A stretch of DNA of 64,000 nt, taken from a virus. Positions 1 through 9,284 of the stretch are shown here, piece after piece. The notes below the pieces were generated by a model, which saw only the letters and a program-made list of their open reading frames with translations, did not search any database and was not told where the DNA came from. A program made the translations under genes and the position numbers. The DNA is taken from IMG/VR virus record IMGVR_UViG_3300022699_000217, positions 30,754 to 94,753 of that record; one strand, 5' to 3'. Position 1 is the first letter of the stretch, and every line of letters starts with the position of its first letter.

Positions 1-513
1 GATCCGACCGAGCTGCTCGAGTGCTTGCCCGCCTTGGCGAAGGCGGTGGACAATGTGCTCAAGCTGATCCCGCAGCTTTCGATCCCGAAGATGGTTATCG
101 CCATCATCAAAAACATCGCAACGCTGCTGCGTGCCATCGCGTCCGATTTGACCTACATCCAGAGCCAGATTCAGCGGATCAATGATATGGTGGACCGGGC
201 TGCGGAATTGCAGGACCACAAGCTGAATGGGTTTTTGGTGTGCGCCCAGGATGATTTGGAGAAGACCACGCTCAGCACCGCCGAGGCCCTCCGCGGGATC
301 GGGTCCATCGTGCTGGTGGTCAACATCCTTATGGGGCTCTTTGGTGGCCCGGAGATCCCGTGCTTCGGCGATTTGTTTACCGGGTCGCTTGACGCGCTGG
401 ATGGAGCCATCGATTTGCTCACCGGGCTCGCTGATTTGTTGACCGACATCGCCGAGGCAATACCGGACCCCGATCTGGTCCTTACCTTGGCACTAGGAGC
501 GCAGAGGTGCTAA
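1..513 (+). CDS. Partial phage protein of unknown function, 5' end outside window
   Basis: The reading frame is open from base 1 to a TAA, so the true start is probably upstream; an internal TTG at 25 is possible but has no convincing ribosome site. The visible 170 residues are helical, with a heptad-like central part (around LRAIASDLTYIQSQIQRIND) and a hydrophobic stretch (SIVLVVNILMGLFGG). It stops 12 bases before the gp25-like gene, so it is probably a tail or baseplate-hub component of the same operon. I do not recognise a family. Confidence 0.6.
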   Translation, partial: DPTELLECLPALAKAVDNVLKLIPQLSIPKMVIAIIKNIATLLRAIASDLTYIQSQIQRINDMVDRAAELQDHKLNGFLVCAQDDLEKTTLSTAEALRGIGSIVLVVNILMGLFGGPEIPCFGDLFTGSLDALDGAIDLLTGLADLLTDIAEAIPDPDLVLTLALGAQRC

Positions 514-525
514 CCTGGAGGCATT

Positions 526-936
526 GTGGCGAATGAAATCGAACAATTTGGACGCGGCATAATCTGCCCATTTCAGCGTGATGGGAAGGGCGATTTTGCG
601 AATGCGGGTGGTACGCGGTTGTTATCCAGCGACATCGGGGAACTGCTCGGGGTGCTCGGGCCTACGCCGACGAAGCCGGGGGAGCTACCGTGGCGCACGG
701 AGATTGGAAGCCGGCTTCATGCGCTGCGGCATCGCAGGATGCATTCAGAGCTGGTCCGTGCGATGGCAGAACAGATGACATCCGGCCCCGTTCGTCAGTG
801 GGAGCCGCGAGTGCGCCCTGGCCCCACGCAGGTGTCCGAGGATGGCGAGAGCACGATGCAGATCCGATTTTCGTATATCCCAGTCGGCAACCGCCAGGAG
901 GCGACCGTCGCTCACGTGTTCACGGTGGAGGAATAA
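526..936 (+). CDS. GPW/gp25-like baseplate wedge protein
   Basis: A 136-residue protein of the size and pattern of the phage T4 gp25 / P2 gpW family: an N-terminal segment starting with a phage-oriented Gly/Phe-rich part, 'WRTEIGSRLHALRH' in the middle, then 'EPRV' and a closing beta-rich stretch. In this family the protein joins the inner baseplate to the first sheath ring. The start is GTG, chosen because a GGAGG site lies six bases upstream. It ends one base before the ATG of the J-like gene, the usual gp25-J order in contractile phages. Family call is good; the lysozyme-like fold itself cannot be seen from sequence. Confidence 0.8.
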   Translation: MANEIEQFGRGIICPFQRDGKGDFANAGGTRLLSSDIGELLGVLGPTPTKPGELPWRTEIGSRLHALRHRRMHSELVRAMAEQMTSGPVRQWEPRVRPGPTQVSEDGESTMQIRFSYIPVGNRQEATVAHVFTVEE

Positions 937-2463
937 ATGCCGATCTTGCCCGCATCAACCGATTATACCGATAAGGATTTCGATAGCCTGCGAGCGCGAC
1001 TATTCAATCTGATTCAATCGGTGTTCCCAAACTGGTCTGTGACAGCCGTTGCCAACTTCGGGAACCTGCTCGTGGAATCGTTCGCGTTCATCGGAGACGT
1101 GCTCACGTTCTACCAGGACCAGCAAGCCCGCGAGGGGCGTCTGGCGACCGTGCAACTGCGGAAGAACATGATCGCCCTGGCAAAGCTCATCGGCTACGAT
1201 CTTCGCCCGGCGGCGGCGGCGTCAGCCGATGTGGTGCTCACGCTGACCAACGCGGCGGATCTCGTCGGCACCGTGACCCCGGACCCGGCCGCGTTGTCGG
1301 TCGTCCTGCGAACCAACGAGATCACAAATCCGATTCGCGGTGAGCTGGTCGGTCCCGTCTCGTTCAACTTGGCGGCTGGGGAAACCTCGAAGACTTTTAC
1401 CTGGCGACACGCTTTAACCCGTCCGACCTATGTGGTTGCGAGCACGGGCAAGCCCGACCAGGTCCTTTATGCCCCGTATACGCCGTTCCTCGCGGATGGC
1501 AGTGAGGTCGTATCGACCACTGCCGACGGCACGTTCACGCGGGTCGAGTCGTTCCTTGAATCCGGGCCGAACGATTTGCACTACGTTCGTCTGATCGATC
1601 AGAATGACCGAGCGGCCTTCCGCTTTGGCGATGGTCGCAACGGCAAGGTGCCCACCGGCGACATTCGGATCCAGTACAAGACCGGAGGCGGCATCGACGG
1701 CAACGTGGATCAGGACAGCCTCGTCTCCGTGGAGACGTCGTTCTTTGACACGACCGGGCGACGTGCGTACCTATCGGCGACGAATCCGGCGGCGGCATCG
1801 GGCGGCGTCGCGCGCGAGGAGGTCGAGGCGGCTCGGGTCAACGCGCCGGAGAGCCTGCGGGTTCTGAACCGCACGGTTGCGCGCGAGGACTATGAGATCA
1901 ACGCGCGTCGGGTCGACGGGGTGGGTAGAGCCCTCATGCTCACGAGCAACGAGGACGTCACTGTGGGCGAGAACCGTGGCAAGCTATACGTCATACCAAG
2001 CTCGGGCGGCACGCCGTCAGGAGCGCTCCTGGACGCGGTAAAGACGATGTGCACGGTCACGTACCCGAACACGATAACGTTCCAGCTCGAGGTGCTACCA
2101 GCCGCCTACGAAACCATTGACATCGTCGCCATGGTTTGGCTGCGGGAGAACTACACCCCCTCCACTGTGAAGGCCGACATCCTCGCGGCGCTGGCGGCGT
2201 TCTTCCAACCGATGAATACGGATGGCACGGCGAACGACGCTGTGGACTTCGGGTTTAACTACAAGGATGCCGATGGGCTGCCCGCTGGCGAGATCGCCTG
2301 GTCGGATGTGTTCAACGCGATTCGCGACCGCGCGGGTGTGCGCAAGCTTGATCAGGCGATGTTGCTTAATGGGGCGGTTGACGACGTATCGATCTCCAAC
2401 TGGGAGTTTCCGGCACTGGGAACCGTGACGATCATCAATGGTGACACCGGCACCGCATTGTAG
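937..2463 (+). CDS. Baseplate J-like wedge protein
   Basis: A 508-residue protein with the features of the P2 gpJ / Mu gp47 / T4 gp6 family, which forms the baseplate wedge. Residues 1-90 contain the helical start typical of the family ('DYTDKDFDSLRARL', then 'LLVESFAFIGDVLTFYQDQQARE'), a long beta-rich middle follows, and 'AGGVAREEVEAARVNAPESLRVLNRTV' resembles the conserved block before the C-terminal domain. It abuts the gp25-like gene and is followed eight bases later by the next ORF. Length is longer than P2 gpJ (about 300) and closer to larger myovirus versions. Confidence 0.85.
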   Translation: MPILPASTDYTDKDFDSLRARLFNLIQSVFPNWSVTAVANFGNLLVESFAFIGDVLTFYQDQQAREGRLATVQLRKNMIALAKLIGYDLRPAAAASADVVLTLTNAADLVGTVTPDPAALSVVLRTNEITNPIRGELVGPVSFNLAAGETSKTFTWRHALTRPTYVVASTGKPDQVLYAPYTPFLADGSEVVSTTADGTFTRVESFLESGPNDLHYVRLIDQNDRAAFRFGDGRNGKVPTGDIRIQYKTGGGIDGNVDQDSLVSVETSFFDTTGRRAYLSATNPAAASGGVAREEVEAARVNAPESLRVLNRTVAREDYEINARRVDGVGRALMLTSNEDVTVGENRGKLYVIPSSGGTPSGALLDAVKTMCTVTYPNTITFQLEVLPAAYETIDIVAMVWLRENYTPSTVKADILAALAAFFQPMNTDGTANDAVDFGFNYKDADGLPAGEIAWSDVFNAIRDRAGVRKLDQAMLLNGAVDDVSISNWEFPALGTVTIINGDTGTAL

Positions 2464-2471
2464 GAGGAGCC

Positions 2472-3869
2472 GTGGCAGACTTTCTAAATCCGTACTTCGC
2501 AGAGCCAGCGGCCTCGGGGGTCCCCGGGGAGGCGGAGGATTGGACCTGGTCGTCTGTCAGCGGGGCGGTCGCGTGGGCCGAGTTCAACACGGCGGCGTTC
2601 GTGGCCGCCTACCAGCGTGCACGCGAGGACTTTGAAGCCGGCTTCAGCTTGGCTTGGGATAAGAGCTACGCGAACGAGGCCGCGCGGTTGTCCGATGCCA
2701 CGCTTACGCCTGCCGACATCGGCGTCATCGCTCGGCAGGAGGACACCGATACGCTGTACGTCCTCGAGCACGATTCGCCGCCCATCTGGCAAGAGGTTCC
2801 CTCGACAAACCATGAATGGGTCGATGCGCTCATCGCGGGCATCGTCATCGCAGGCGTGTTCAACGGGGCGTCCAGCACCTTCGAGGCGACGCTGGAAACG
2901 TTCAGCGTTTGGGGCGAGCTGACGTGGCTCGTGCCGGGCCGCCCTTGGGTGGAGGTGCCGACCCTCGTGCGGCAGGATTCCAGCGGCGGGCTGACGCCCC
3001 CCTTCGACCTCGGCTTCCGGGGGTGGTATGGCACCGCGCTGCTCTCCAACGATTGGCTGCTTGGACAGGAGTCCTTCGAGGAGGGATGGGAGAACTCCCC
3101 GTTCGATGCGGCAGCGGTGCAGTGGCATCCGGGCACCGCGCCCGGCGGCATCCTGCGAAGCACCGCACTGACGTTCCCGATCACCATCCCATCCGGCAAG
3201 ACCAAGTTCTTTGTCTGGCACCCGACGCTCGATGCGTTCTACCGCATCACGCTGCCGTCCGGGGTGTACGCGACCGCCGCGGATCTCGCAGCGGAGCTCG
3301 AGACCCAATGGACCGCCGCCGTGGCACCCATCGCAACCGGGCTGGAATGGGGGACCTGGTCGGAGAGCGACGGCACAGAGGGCATCACGTTCGGGCATAG
3401 CGGAGCGGTGTTCAACGAGGCGGCCATGTTCGGCGTGCATGTGGATGAGATCGAGGAGGATGTGCGCGGCCTGATCGGCTTGCATGGCCTCGGGCCGGGC
3501 GGCACCGGACCATCCTACGTGGTTTGCCAGGCGGATTATGCGAGCGACTACCCGGTGGACGTCGATGGCGAAGATCGCATCCTGCTGGACCGCTGGAGCT
3601 ATCTGGATTTCATCGTCGAGTGGGACGCGACTTTGTTGTTCCACGTGGTCGAATACGGCCAGGTCGGCGCGGTATTCAATGCGTTTTCTACGGGGCCGGA
3701 CACGAAGCTGGAGACCTATCTGCTTGCCGATTGGTTCGGGGCAGGGGCAGTATGGAAGACGACGCCAACGCCGTCCGCAACCGCGCCGTTCTCGGGCGGG
3801 GTGGGCACGCTTGGCACGATTGAGAGTTTTGAATCCCCGGCGACCAACTGGCCGGATGAATTGTACTAG
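2472..3869 (+). CDS. Hypothetical virion or baseplate-associated protein
   Basis: A 465-residue, Trp- and acidic-rich, beta-looking protein with no transmembrane segment or signal peptide. The GTG start follows TAGGAGGAG, an ideal site immediately after the J-like stop codon. Repeated phrases such as 'SFEEGWENSPF' and 'SFESPATNWPDELY' (the extreme C terminus) suggest an internal repeat of a small structural motif. Its place between J and I genes argues for a baseplate or tail-fibre-attachment part. I do not recognise the family. Confidence 0.65.
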   Translation: MADFLNPYFAEPAASGVPGEAEDWTWSSVSGAVAWAEFNTAAFVAAYQRAREDFEAGFSLAWDKSYANEAARLSDATLTPADIGVIARQEDTDTLYVLEHDSPPIWQEVPSTNHEWVDALIAGIVIAGVFNGASSTFEATLETFSVWGELTWLVPGRPWVEVPTLVRQDSSGGLTPPFDLGFRGWYGTALLSNDWLLGQESFEEGWENSPFDAAAVQWHPGTAPGGILRSTALTFPITIPSGKTKFFVWHPTLDAFYRITLPSGVYATAADLAAELETQWTAAVAPIATGLEWGTWSESDGTEGITFGHSGAVFNEAAMFGVHVDEIEEDVRGLIGLHGLGPGGTGPSYVVCQADYASDYPVDVDGEDRILLDRWSYLDFIVEWDATLLFHVVEYGQVGAVFNAFSTGPDTKLETYLLADWFGAGAVWKTTPTPSATAPFSGGVGTLGTIESFESPATNWPDELY

Positions 3870-3877
3870 GAGCAACC

Positions 3878-4627
3878 ATGGGACAGGCAGACTGGAACGA
3901 CCTCGGAGGCGCGCTATCGACGGCCAGCCTCGCACGTGGCGTCACCGGCGGGATCGACCGGCCATCGGGTGGCGGCGATTTCGTCTATGGGTTTAACTCG
4001 CTGGATGGCACCGTGACGGGCGCTGCGGGGAAGTACGTTGACCTGACCGGCTTCACCCCGACGGGCACGCTGCTCACCGCGCCGGACGGCGGCGGAAGCA
4101 TCCGTGGTGCCGTCAAGCGCGTGGCGAGCCCGAACAACACCGGGTTCAGCCCGTTCTTGTTCTTCGCCGCGCAGGGCGGCCCGCCCAACGTAAACGATGA
4201 CGCCTACATGCTTGGCCTGAGCGACGCCGACCCGTACAAGATCATGCTCGCCAAGGGGCCGATCATCGCTGGTCTCGTGGATGACGATTCGAGCCTGTAC
4301 ATCATCGGGGAATCCTCCGCACAGTACAGCATGGGCGACGGGCTGTGGCATCACCTCCGGCTGGATGTGATCGTCGAGCCGAACGGCGACGTTCTGCTCA
4401 AGGTGTTCGAGAACGACCTGTCGGCGAACCCAATCGCGAGCCCCGGCGGCCCGAGCTGGGTCAACGTGCCCGGCTTCAACGCGGGGGGCTTCGTCGATGA
4501 CGTGCTCCAGGTGAACACCGGCAGCGCTCCGCTCTGGGGCGGATACTGCGGGTTTGCCTTCGCGGTGGCCCAAGCGCTTAACCGTCGGGCGGCCTTCGAT
4601 GGAATCGAAGCCTATAGGATGACCTGA
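3878..4627 (+). CDS. Hypothetical tail protein, beta-sandwich-like
   Basis: A 249-residue Gly-rich, beta-rich protein. Segments such as 'DGLWHHLRLDVIVEPNGDVLLKVFEND' have the look of a concanavalin-like (LamG-type) jelly roll, in which short strands alternate with Gly/Asp turns. AGGAGCAACC precedes the ATG, and its TGA overlaps the ATG of the next gene. A carbohydrate-binding or surface role is plausible because its neighbour looks like a LamG protein too, but the fold is my inference. Confidence 0.6.
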   Translation: MGQADWNDLGGALSTASLARGVTGGIDRPSGGGDFVYGFNSLDGTVTGAAGKYVDLTGFTPTGTLLTAPDGGGSIRGAVKRVASPNNTGFSPFLFFAAQGGPPNVNDDAYMLGLSDADPYKIMLAKGPIIAGLVDDDSSLYIIGESSAQYSMGDGLWHHLRLDVIVEPNGDVLLKVFENDLSANPIASPGGPSWVNVPGFNAGGFVDDVLQVNTGSAPLWGGYCGFAFAVAQALNRRAAFDGIEAYRMT

Positions 4628-5766
4628 TGAGCACGTGGTTCGACAGGCTACGTGGCGAGACGCAAGGGCGCATCGTTCCACAGGTGTTGACTGCGACCGA
4701 GGGGACCCACGTGTTCGTGCTCGGTTCGGAGCAGGGCGGCGAGGCCGCTATCCTGCAGGCGAACGACTACACCGAGGTCCACCAAACCTTGGATCTCACG
4801 GGCATCGATCTCGTCGGCGCGACGATGGAAACGCTCGGTGTAGCGATGGACCAATTCGAGCACCCCGTCGGCATGGGCGTGGATGGCTCTACGCTCGGGC
4901 TGTGGCCCATGGATGAGAACTACAAGGGCGCGGCCAACCTCGTCCAGCCGGGCGTCAACTTGTTAGGGAAGGGCGACATCGCTATCGCGACCGAGTCCTA
5001 CTCGGCGGTGGCCTCGCGCTGCCGCAAGTTCCCGGTGGCATCCGCCGACGCGCAACTGGAGGGCGTAAACACCCCGGAGATCTTGCCCGTGCCCGGCGCG
5101 TCGAATACGTACACCCTTTTGTGGTGGCTCAACTTCGATGCCGATCAATACGTCTCATCGGACGGGGTAAACCCGGTGATTTTCAAGTGCGTCGAGGCCG
5201 GACAGAACGGGCTCGAGGTGGGGCTGCTCGGGGAAACCGGCGTCGGCCCGCCCCATCGATGGTGGATCTACGTGCGGCACCTCAACGCCGCCGCAGACCA
5301 AACCGTCGTGTTCACTGGATACCCAATAACGACGTCTGCCGGATGGAAGATGTTTGCCATCGTGTTCGACCGAGCGCTGGTCGGTACGGCGCGCCTGAAG
5401 CTGTACGTGGACGGCGTGTTCGTGACCAACGTTGCGACGATCCCGGTCAACGCCGTGGGGCACCCCGCCGCTGGCTCGCCCTTCTACATCGGGGACTCGG
5501 CGCTGACGGGGTTGATCGATCAAGTCAAGTTCCACGGCCCGGCGATGACGCCCGTGGCAGTCAGCGATGAATATGATGCCTGCGTAGACCCGCAGGTAGT
5601 CAACGCCGCCGCGTGGAAAATGAGCGTCCGTATCGATGACGTCGTTTATTGCGAACGAACGATTGTCGCTTCCGAGGCAAGACGGTGGCGTGACTTTTAC
5701 GCCCCGGTCCGGCACCTTAACGGGAATCACAAGGTTGCTTTCCGACTCCAGATCGAAGAGGTTTAG
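4627..5766 (+). CDS. LamG/concanavalin-like virion surface protein
   Basis: A 379-residue protein whose middle (about residues 90-320) reads like a laminin-G-like (Pfam LamG_3-type) domain: 'LGLWPMDENYKG' at the start of the domain, 'YTLLWWLNFDADQ', 'GWKMFAIVFDRA', 'ARLKLYVDGVFVTN' and 'FYIGDSALTGLIDQVKFHGPAMT' are the typical strand sequence ending in the 'G-x-I-D-x-V' motif. Such domains bind glycans and are common in phage fibres and adhesion modules. Flanks are short and unassigned. It overlaps the preceding gene by one base and is followed after two bases by the next. Confidence 0.75.
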   Translation: MSTWFDRLRGETQGRIVPQVLTATEGTHVFVLGSEQGGEAAILQANDYTEVHQTLDLTGIDLVGATMETLGVAMDQFEHPVGMGVDGSTLGLWPMDENYKGAANLVQPGVNLLGKGDIAIATESYSAVASRCRKFPVASADAQLEGVNTPEILPVPGASNTYTLLWWLNFDADQYVSSDGVNPVIFKCVEAGQNGLEVGLLGETGVGPPHRWWIYVRHLNAAADQTVVFTGYPITTSAGWKMFAIVFDRALVGTARLKLYVDGVFVTNVATIPVNAVGHPAAGSPFYIGDSALTGLIDQVKFHGPAMTPVAVSDEYDACVDPQVVNAAAWKMSVRIDDVVYCERTIVASEARRWRDFYAPVRHLNGNHKVAFRLQIEEV

Positions 5767-5768
5767 CG

Positions 5769-6215
5769 ATGGCTACATCGACCAGCGTTTTGAGCATCAC
5801 CTATCCGAGCGAGTTCGAAGACCCGTTCCACGTCTCGCACGCGACAGGCATGGAGGAGCTTGATGAGTGGCTCCGCATCATCTGGGAGGAGGCCACGCTT
5901 ATGGTGGTCGGGGGTGGCACGTTCACCCTGGTGGGCGACACCTTCTCCTGGGATGACACCATCGAGATCATTAACCCTAGAACGAACAAGCGCATCACGG
6001 TCGCTGCGGGCAGCATCACGATTCCCGATGGCCGCGTCGCATCGCTGACCGGCGTGACACGCCCGATGGCAAATCAGGCGCTTTCCGCCTGGGAGATTAA
6101 CGTTGGCGGGCCGCTGTACGACAAGACCAAGCTTGCGGTATTCCGGCGCTCCGGGTCGAACGTTTACATCTTCCGTCCGGGCATCGGGATGGAGCGCGTG
6201 ACGGTTGAGGTTTAA
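5769..6215 (+). CDS. Hypothetical tail-associated protein
   Basis: A 148-residue beta-rich protein ('GGGTFTLVGDTFSWDDTIEIINP' then 'KRITVAAGSITIPDGRVASL') with a pattern seen in short phage fibre or tail-tip domains, but I cannot name a family. It begins three bases after the LamG-like gene and ends three bases before the I-like gene, so it is almost certainly cotranslated with the baseplate set. Confidence 0.6.
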   Translation: MATSTSVLSITYPSEFEDPFHVSHATGMEELDEWLRIIWEEATLMVVGGGTFTLVGDTFSWDDTIEIINPRTNKRITVAAGSITIPDGRVASLTGVTRPMANQALSAWEINVGGPLYDKTKLAVFRRSGSNVYIFRPGIGMERVTVEV

Positions 6216-6217
6216 CG

Positions 6218-8416
6218 ATGGCGATAACGATTGACCAGCTCCTTGTCACCCTCGGTGTTGATGCGTCCGAAGCGCTGGTCGTGGCTGGCCGGTTCGTCAT
6301 CATCACCCGCGACCCGCAACCGGATGAGGTCGGCGTCCCCGCGAATAGCTCGGTCTATCTGCGCGTGGTCGATCTTGACGGCGTTCCCGCTGTGCCGTCG
6401 ACGATTGACTTTCGGGTGTACATCGATCAAGGCGCGGGCGAGGTGCAGGCGTTTGACGGCACCAACCCGGTCGCGCCCTGGGATGGCCCCCTTGCGGTCG
6501 TCGGGCAATCGACGATTGCCGATCCATACTGCTTCAAGGATGTGCGGCTCGACCAAGCCCCCACGCTGTTCCCCAGCGAGCAGGATGTCACCGTGCACGT
6601 CGCGCTGGTCATCGGCGCCGGGGGCTGGGGCTATGCCTCCTGGGGGCACTTCCCCTGGGGGCACACTGGCGGCGTGCCGACCGTCTCCGATGTTTACTAC
6701 ACGTTCACCGCCGCAGACACCATCGCCCCAAACATCGTGCTCGCGGAGGCCATCGATGCGGAGACCATCCGCGTCACGTTCGACGATTCGATGGCCCTCG
6801 GCGGGCTCGGCTCGGGGCTTGCGGACGATCTGGCCGCGTGGCAGCCTGCGGGCGATTCCGTGGGCATCACGCGCCTAAACGTGGACCCGGACCCCGGCGT
6901 GACGCTGAGCGTCGAGGCCGTCTCGGCCGTGCCCGGCACGAACGCCACGCAGTTCGATCTGACCGTCAACTGGGAGATGACGCCGCTGTGCCTGTATCAG
7001 CTCGAGGTGCGCGGCACCGTGACCGATGATGCGGGCAACGCCATCAACTTGGCGACGGCGCAATTCGTTGGCTTCCAGCCGATCATCCCGGATGGGCGAC
7101 GCTTCGACTACTGGCGCATGATGATCCCGTACAAGAACCGGGTGGAGGATGCGTCCTCGGATCTGCGGCGCTTCGCCAACTGCATCGCCGAGGTGATGCG
7201 GCTGCTCCTGTCCGACATAGATCGCTTCACCGACCAATTCGACATCGACCTGGCGACCGACGCCCAGATCGATGCCATGCTGTACGACATGGGGAACCCG
7301 TTCGACTGGGTGGACCTCGACCTGACGGCGGCTCAGCGGCGCAAGCTGCTCCGCGTCCTCGTCGAGATCTACAAGCTGAAGGGCACGGATACGGGCATCG
7401 AGTCCGTGGTCCTGTTCCTGCTCGGCGAGGTGGTCCGGGTCGTCGAGGCCATGGAGGGCGGCTGGGTTCTCGGCGTCGACGAGCTTGGCGAGGGCGCCAT
7501 CGCACAGCTCACCAGCACCAACCCCGAGACGTACAACTTCGCCGCGCTTCCGATGGATCTGGAGCTGCTCATCGATGGAGCCCCGGTCACGTTCACCTTC
7601 GTCGCTGGCGACTTCGTCAACCCCGCTGCCGCTACGGCGCGCGAGGTGGCAGATGCGCTCAGTGGTCGGCGGTTCGTGCCGGCTACGGGCACGTACATCA
7701 CGCGCCCGGAGGGGTCCCTGTTGGGCGGCGGGGCCTACGTCGACGTGCCCGGAACGGCGGCTGTCGCCCTCGCGGGCGTCGCCGAGCCCTATGCGCTGAA
7801 TGGCGGCGACACGCTGGAGCTCACCGTCAATGGCGATGCCGTCGTCATCACGTTCCATGCCGATGACTTTGCTGTGCCGGGGGCTGCGACTGCCGCAGAG
7901 GTGGCGACGCGCATCGAGCTTGACGCCCCCGCGTTGGATAGTTATGCGGACGGCGGTGTTCTGTACTTCAGGACCCGTCACACGGGCGCGGACGCGGAGA
8001 TCGTCGCGGCGGGCGGGACCGGGCTTGCATCGCTCGCCATTCTCATCGGCACAACCTGGACCGGCACGGATCTTCCCAAGGTGACGATCTACTCGAGCAC
8101 AGCGGGCGCGGATGCCTCCATCCAGGCCACCGGCGGCGGCGCGCGCACCGTGCTCGGGTTCTCGACGGCGGTCAGCAGCGGCACGGGCGGGGCCATCCTC
8201 GCGCCGTCCGAAAGTTATACCCTGTATTCCTTCGACATCGAGACGAACGGTCTGCTAGAATCGGATGTGATAGCAATCATCCGGCGGATTGCTGACTACA
8301 TGAAACCGGCGCACACCCATTTGATCAATGTGCGCCCCGCTCTTGGGCTGCCGTGGCCTGAGGCGTGGTTGATTGGTATCGACGAGCTGGACATCGGGAC
8401 GATGTTGGCAAGCTGA
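6218..8416 (+). CDS. Tail protein I-like baseplate protein, enlarged
   Basis: A 732-residue protein. Residues about 290-405 look like the P2 gpI (Tail_P2_I) family: 'DYWRMMIPYKNRVEDASSDL', 'DIDRFTDQFDIDLATDAQID', then 'LTAAQRRKLLRVLVEIYKLKGT', the conserved core that ends in a Lys/Gly turn. Classical gpI is about 180 residues, so this version carries a large N-terminal beta-rich extension including an Ig/cadherin-like part ('APNIVLAEAIDAETIRVTFDD') and a C-terminal extension of paired beta repeats (around 'VADALSGRRFV' and 'VATRIELDAPAL'). In the family the protein closes the wedge and carries the fibre. The tail-fibre candidate follows after the inserted HNH gene. Confidence 0.75.
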   Translation: MAITIDQLLVTLGVDASEALVVAGRFVIITRDPQPDEVGVPANSSVYLRVVDLDGVPAVPSTIDFRVYIDQGAGEVQAFDGTNPVAPWDGPLAVVGQSTIADPYCFKDVRLDQAPTLFPSEQDVTVHVALVIGAGGWGYASWGHFPWGHTGGVPTVSDVYYTFTAADTIAPNIVLAEAIDAETIRVTFDDSMALGGLGSGLADDLAAWQPAGDSVGITRLNVDPDPGVTLSVEAVSAVPGTNATQFDLTVNWEMTPLCLYQLEVRGTVTDDAGNAINLATAQFVGFQPIIPDGRRFDYWRMMIPYKNRVEDASSDLRRFANCIAEVMRLLLSDIDRFTDQFDIDLATDAQIDAMLYDMGNPFDWVDLDLTAAQRRKLLRVLVEIYKLKGTDTGIESVVLFLLGEVVRVVEAMEGGWVLGVDELGEGAIAQLTSTNPETYNFAALPMDLELLIDGAPVTFTFVAGDFVNPAAATAREVADALSGRRFVPATGTYITRPEGSLLGGGAYVDVPGTAAVALAGVAEPYALNGGDTLELTVNGDAVVITFHADDFAVPGAATAAEVATRIELDAPALDSYADGGVLYFRTRHTGADAEIVAAGGTGLASLAILIGTTWTGTDLPKVTIYSSTAGADASIQATGGGARTVLGFSTAVSSGTGGAILAPSESYTLYSFDIETNGLLESDVIAIIRRIADYMKPAHTHLINVRPALGLPWPEAWLIGIDELDIGTMLAS

Positions 8417-8447
8417 AAAGGATAGCGATTTTATGAGTAGAAAAAAC

Positions 8448-9200
8448 CTATCGACTTCGCCTGTTCCAGGTGTCTTGAGATGCGCATTTCCTGGAGCAGT
8501 ATCTTCGTTGTCGGTTGGTGTTGTTGTTCGGAACCTGGAACTCCTTCCCACAAAGCTCGCATTGTTTTTTAATTTCATAGCTGTGGTCTTTGTCCGGGAG
8601 ATTGCCAATTTGATGCAAGTAACGATGACAGCGACGGCAAAGGACGATCAAATTGGATGGCTGGAACAGAAGTCTTTCGCTTCTGTTTTTGTCCGGATCT
8701 TTGATGTGATGAACGACAAGATGTCCACTTTTTTTGCCATTGTCAATGCCGCAATTTTCGCATCTACCTTTCGCCTCAATAAGTGCATTGCTAAATTCAA
8801 TCCATCCAAGACTGTTTCTCCACTTGTTTTTTTCAACTACTCGTTCATTGTATCTCTCAGTTCTTTTAGCCTTCCCAAAGCACTCCTGAGAACAATACTT
8901 TGCGCCATGTTGTTCATAGGACGATTTACACTTTCTAAATTGCTTGCCGCATTCCTCGCATGTAAGAAAAACGCCGAGGTTATCCGTCTTCCAGTTGCCA
9001 TTGCATTGACGGCTACAAAAGACTTTGTCCTTGTTTGGTATGCGACATGCCGCCTTGTGGAATGTTTTGCCGCATTGCATACAAGTCCACTCGTGGTCTT
9101 TGCTTGCACGGCTGTTCGCGCATTGTTTGGAACAAAATTTCCTGTTCTTGTCGTAGCTTTCAAACGCTTTTCCGCAGTTTTCGCATGTGATTGCCTTCAT
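8448..9200 (-). CDS. Free-standing HNH homing-endonuclease-like protein with zinc fingers
   Basis: The only convincing minus-strand gene. The 250-residue product has three N-terminal treble-clef-like units ('CENCGKAF..FCSKQC', 'CMQCGKTF..FCSRQC', 'CEECGKQF..YCSQEC'), then an HNH core at about 143-195 ('CENCGIDNGKKSG', 'VVHHIKDP', 'LIVLCRRCHRYLH') and a fourth C-terminal unit ('CELCGKEF..YCSRKC'). Such arrays bind DNA and the HNH module cleaves it. A ribosome site (GGAAGG on the minus strand) precedes the ATG. The gene is visibly richer in A+T than its neighbours, consistent with recent arrival as a mobile gene between two virion genes. Confidence 0.85.
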   Translation of the reverse strand: MKAITCENCGKAFESYDKNRKFCSKQCANSRASKDHEWTCMQCGKTFHKAACRIPNKDKVFCSRQCNGNWKTDNLGVFLTCEECGKQFRKCKSSYEQHGAKYCSQECFGKAKRTERYNERVVEKNKWRNSLGWIEFSNALIEAKGRCENCGIDNGKKSGHLVVHHIKDPDKNRSERLLFQPSNLIVLCRRCHRYLHQIGNLPDKDHSYEIKKQCELCGKEFQVPNNNTNRQRRYCSRKCASQDTWNRRSR

Positions 9201-9240
9201 CGTTTTTTACCTTCCTTCTTTTGTGGCACCAACTATCCGT

Positions 9241-9269
9241 ATTGTACACCGATTTCGACTGCAATACAA
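9241..9269 (-). promoter_or_regulatory. Candidate sigma70-type promoter for the HNH gene
   Basis: On the minus strand TTGTAT is followed after 17 bases by TACAAT, which matches five of six bases of the -10 consensus; the -35 is weak. It lies 40 bases upstream of the HNH ATG and would allow expression independent of the virion operon. Seen by eye only. Confidence 0.35.
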
Positions 9270-9284
9270 CTGAGAGGTATGTAG

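Noticed and set aside
2484-3935. Long minus-strand open frame opposite the hypothetical virion gene
   Set aside because: High-GC codon bias leaves antisense frames open. It is Arg/Pro/Gly-rich, has no ribosome site and lies fully opposite a well-supported + strand gene.
8373-9284. 303-residue + strand frame across the HNH gene
   Set aside because: It is the complement of a gene with clear zinc-finger and HNH motifs; its own product is a Phe/Cys-rich stretch without sense.
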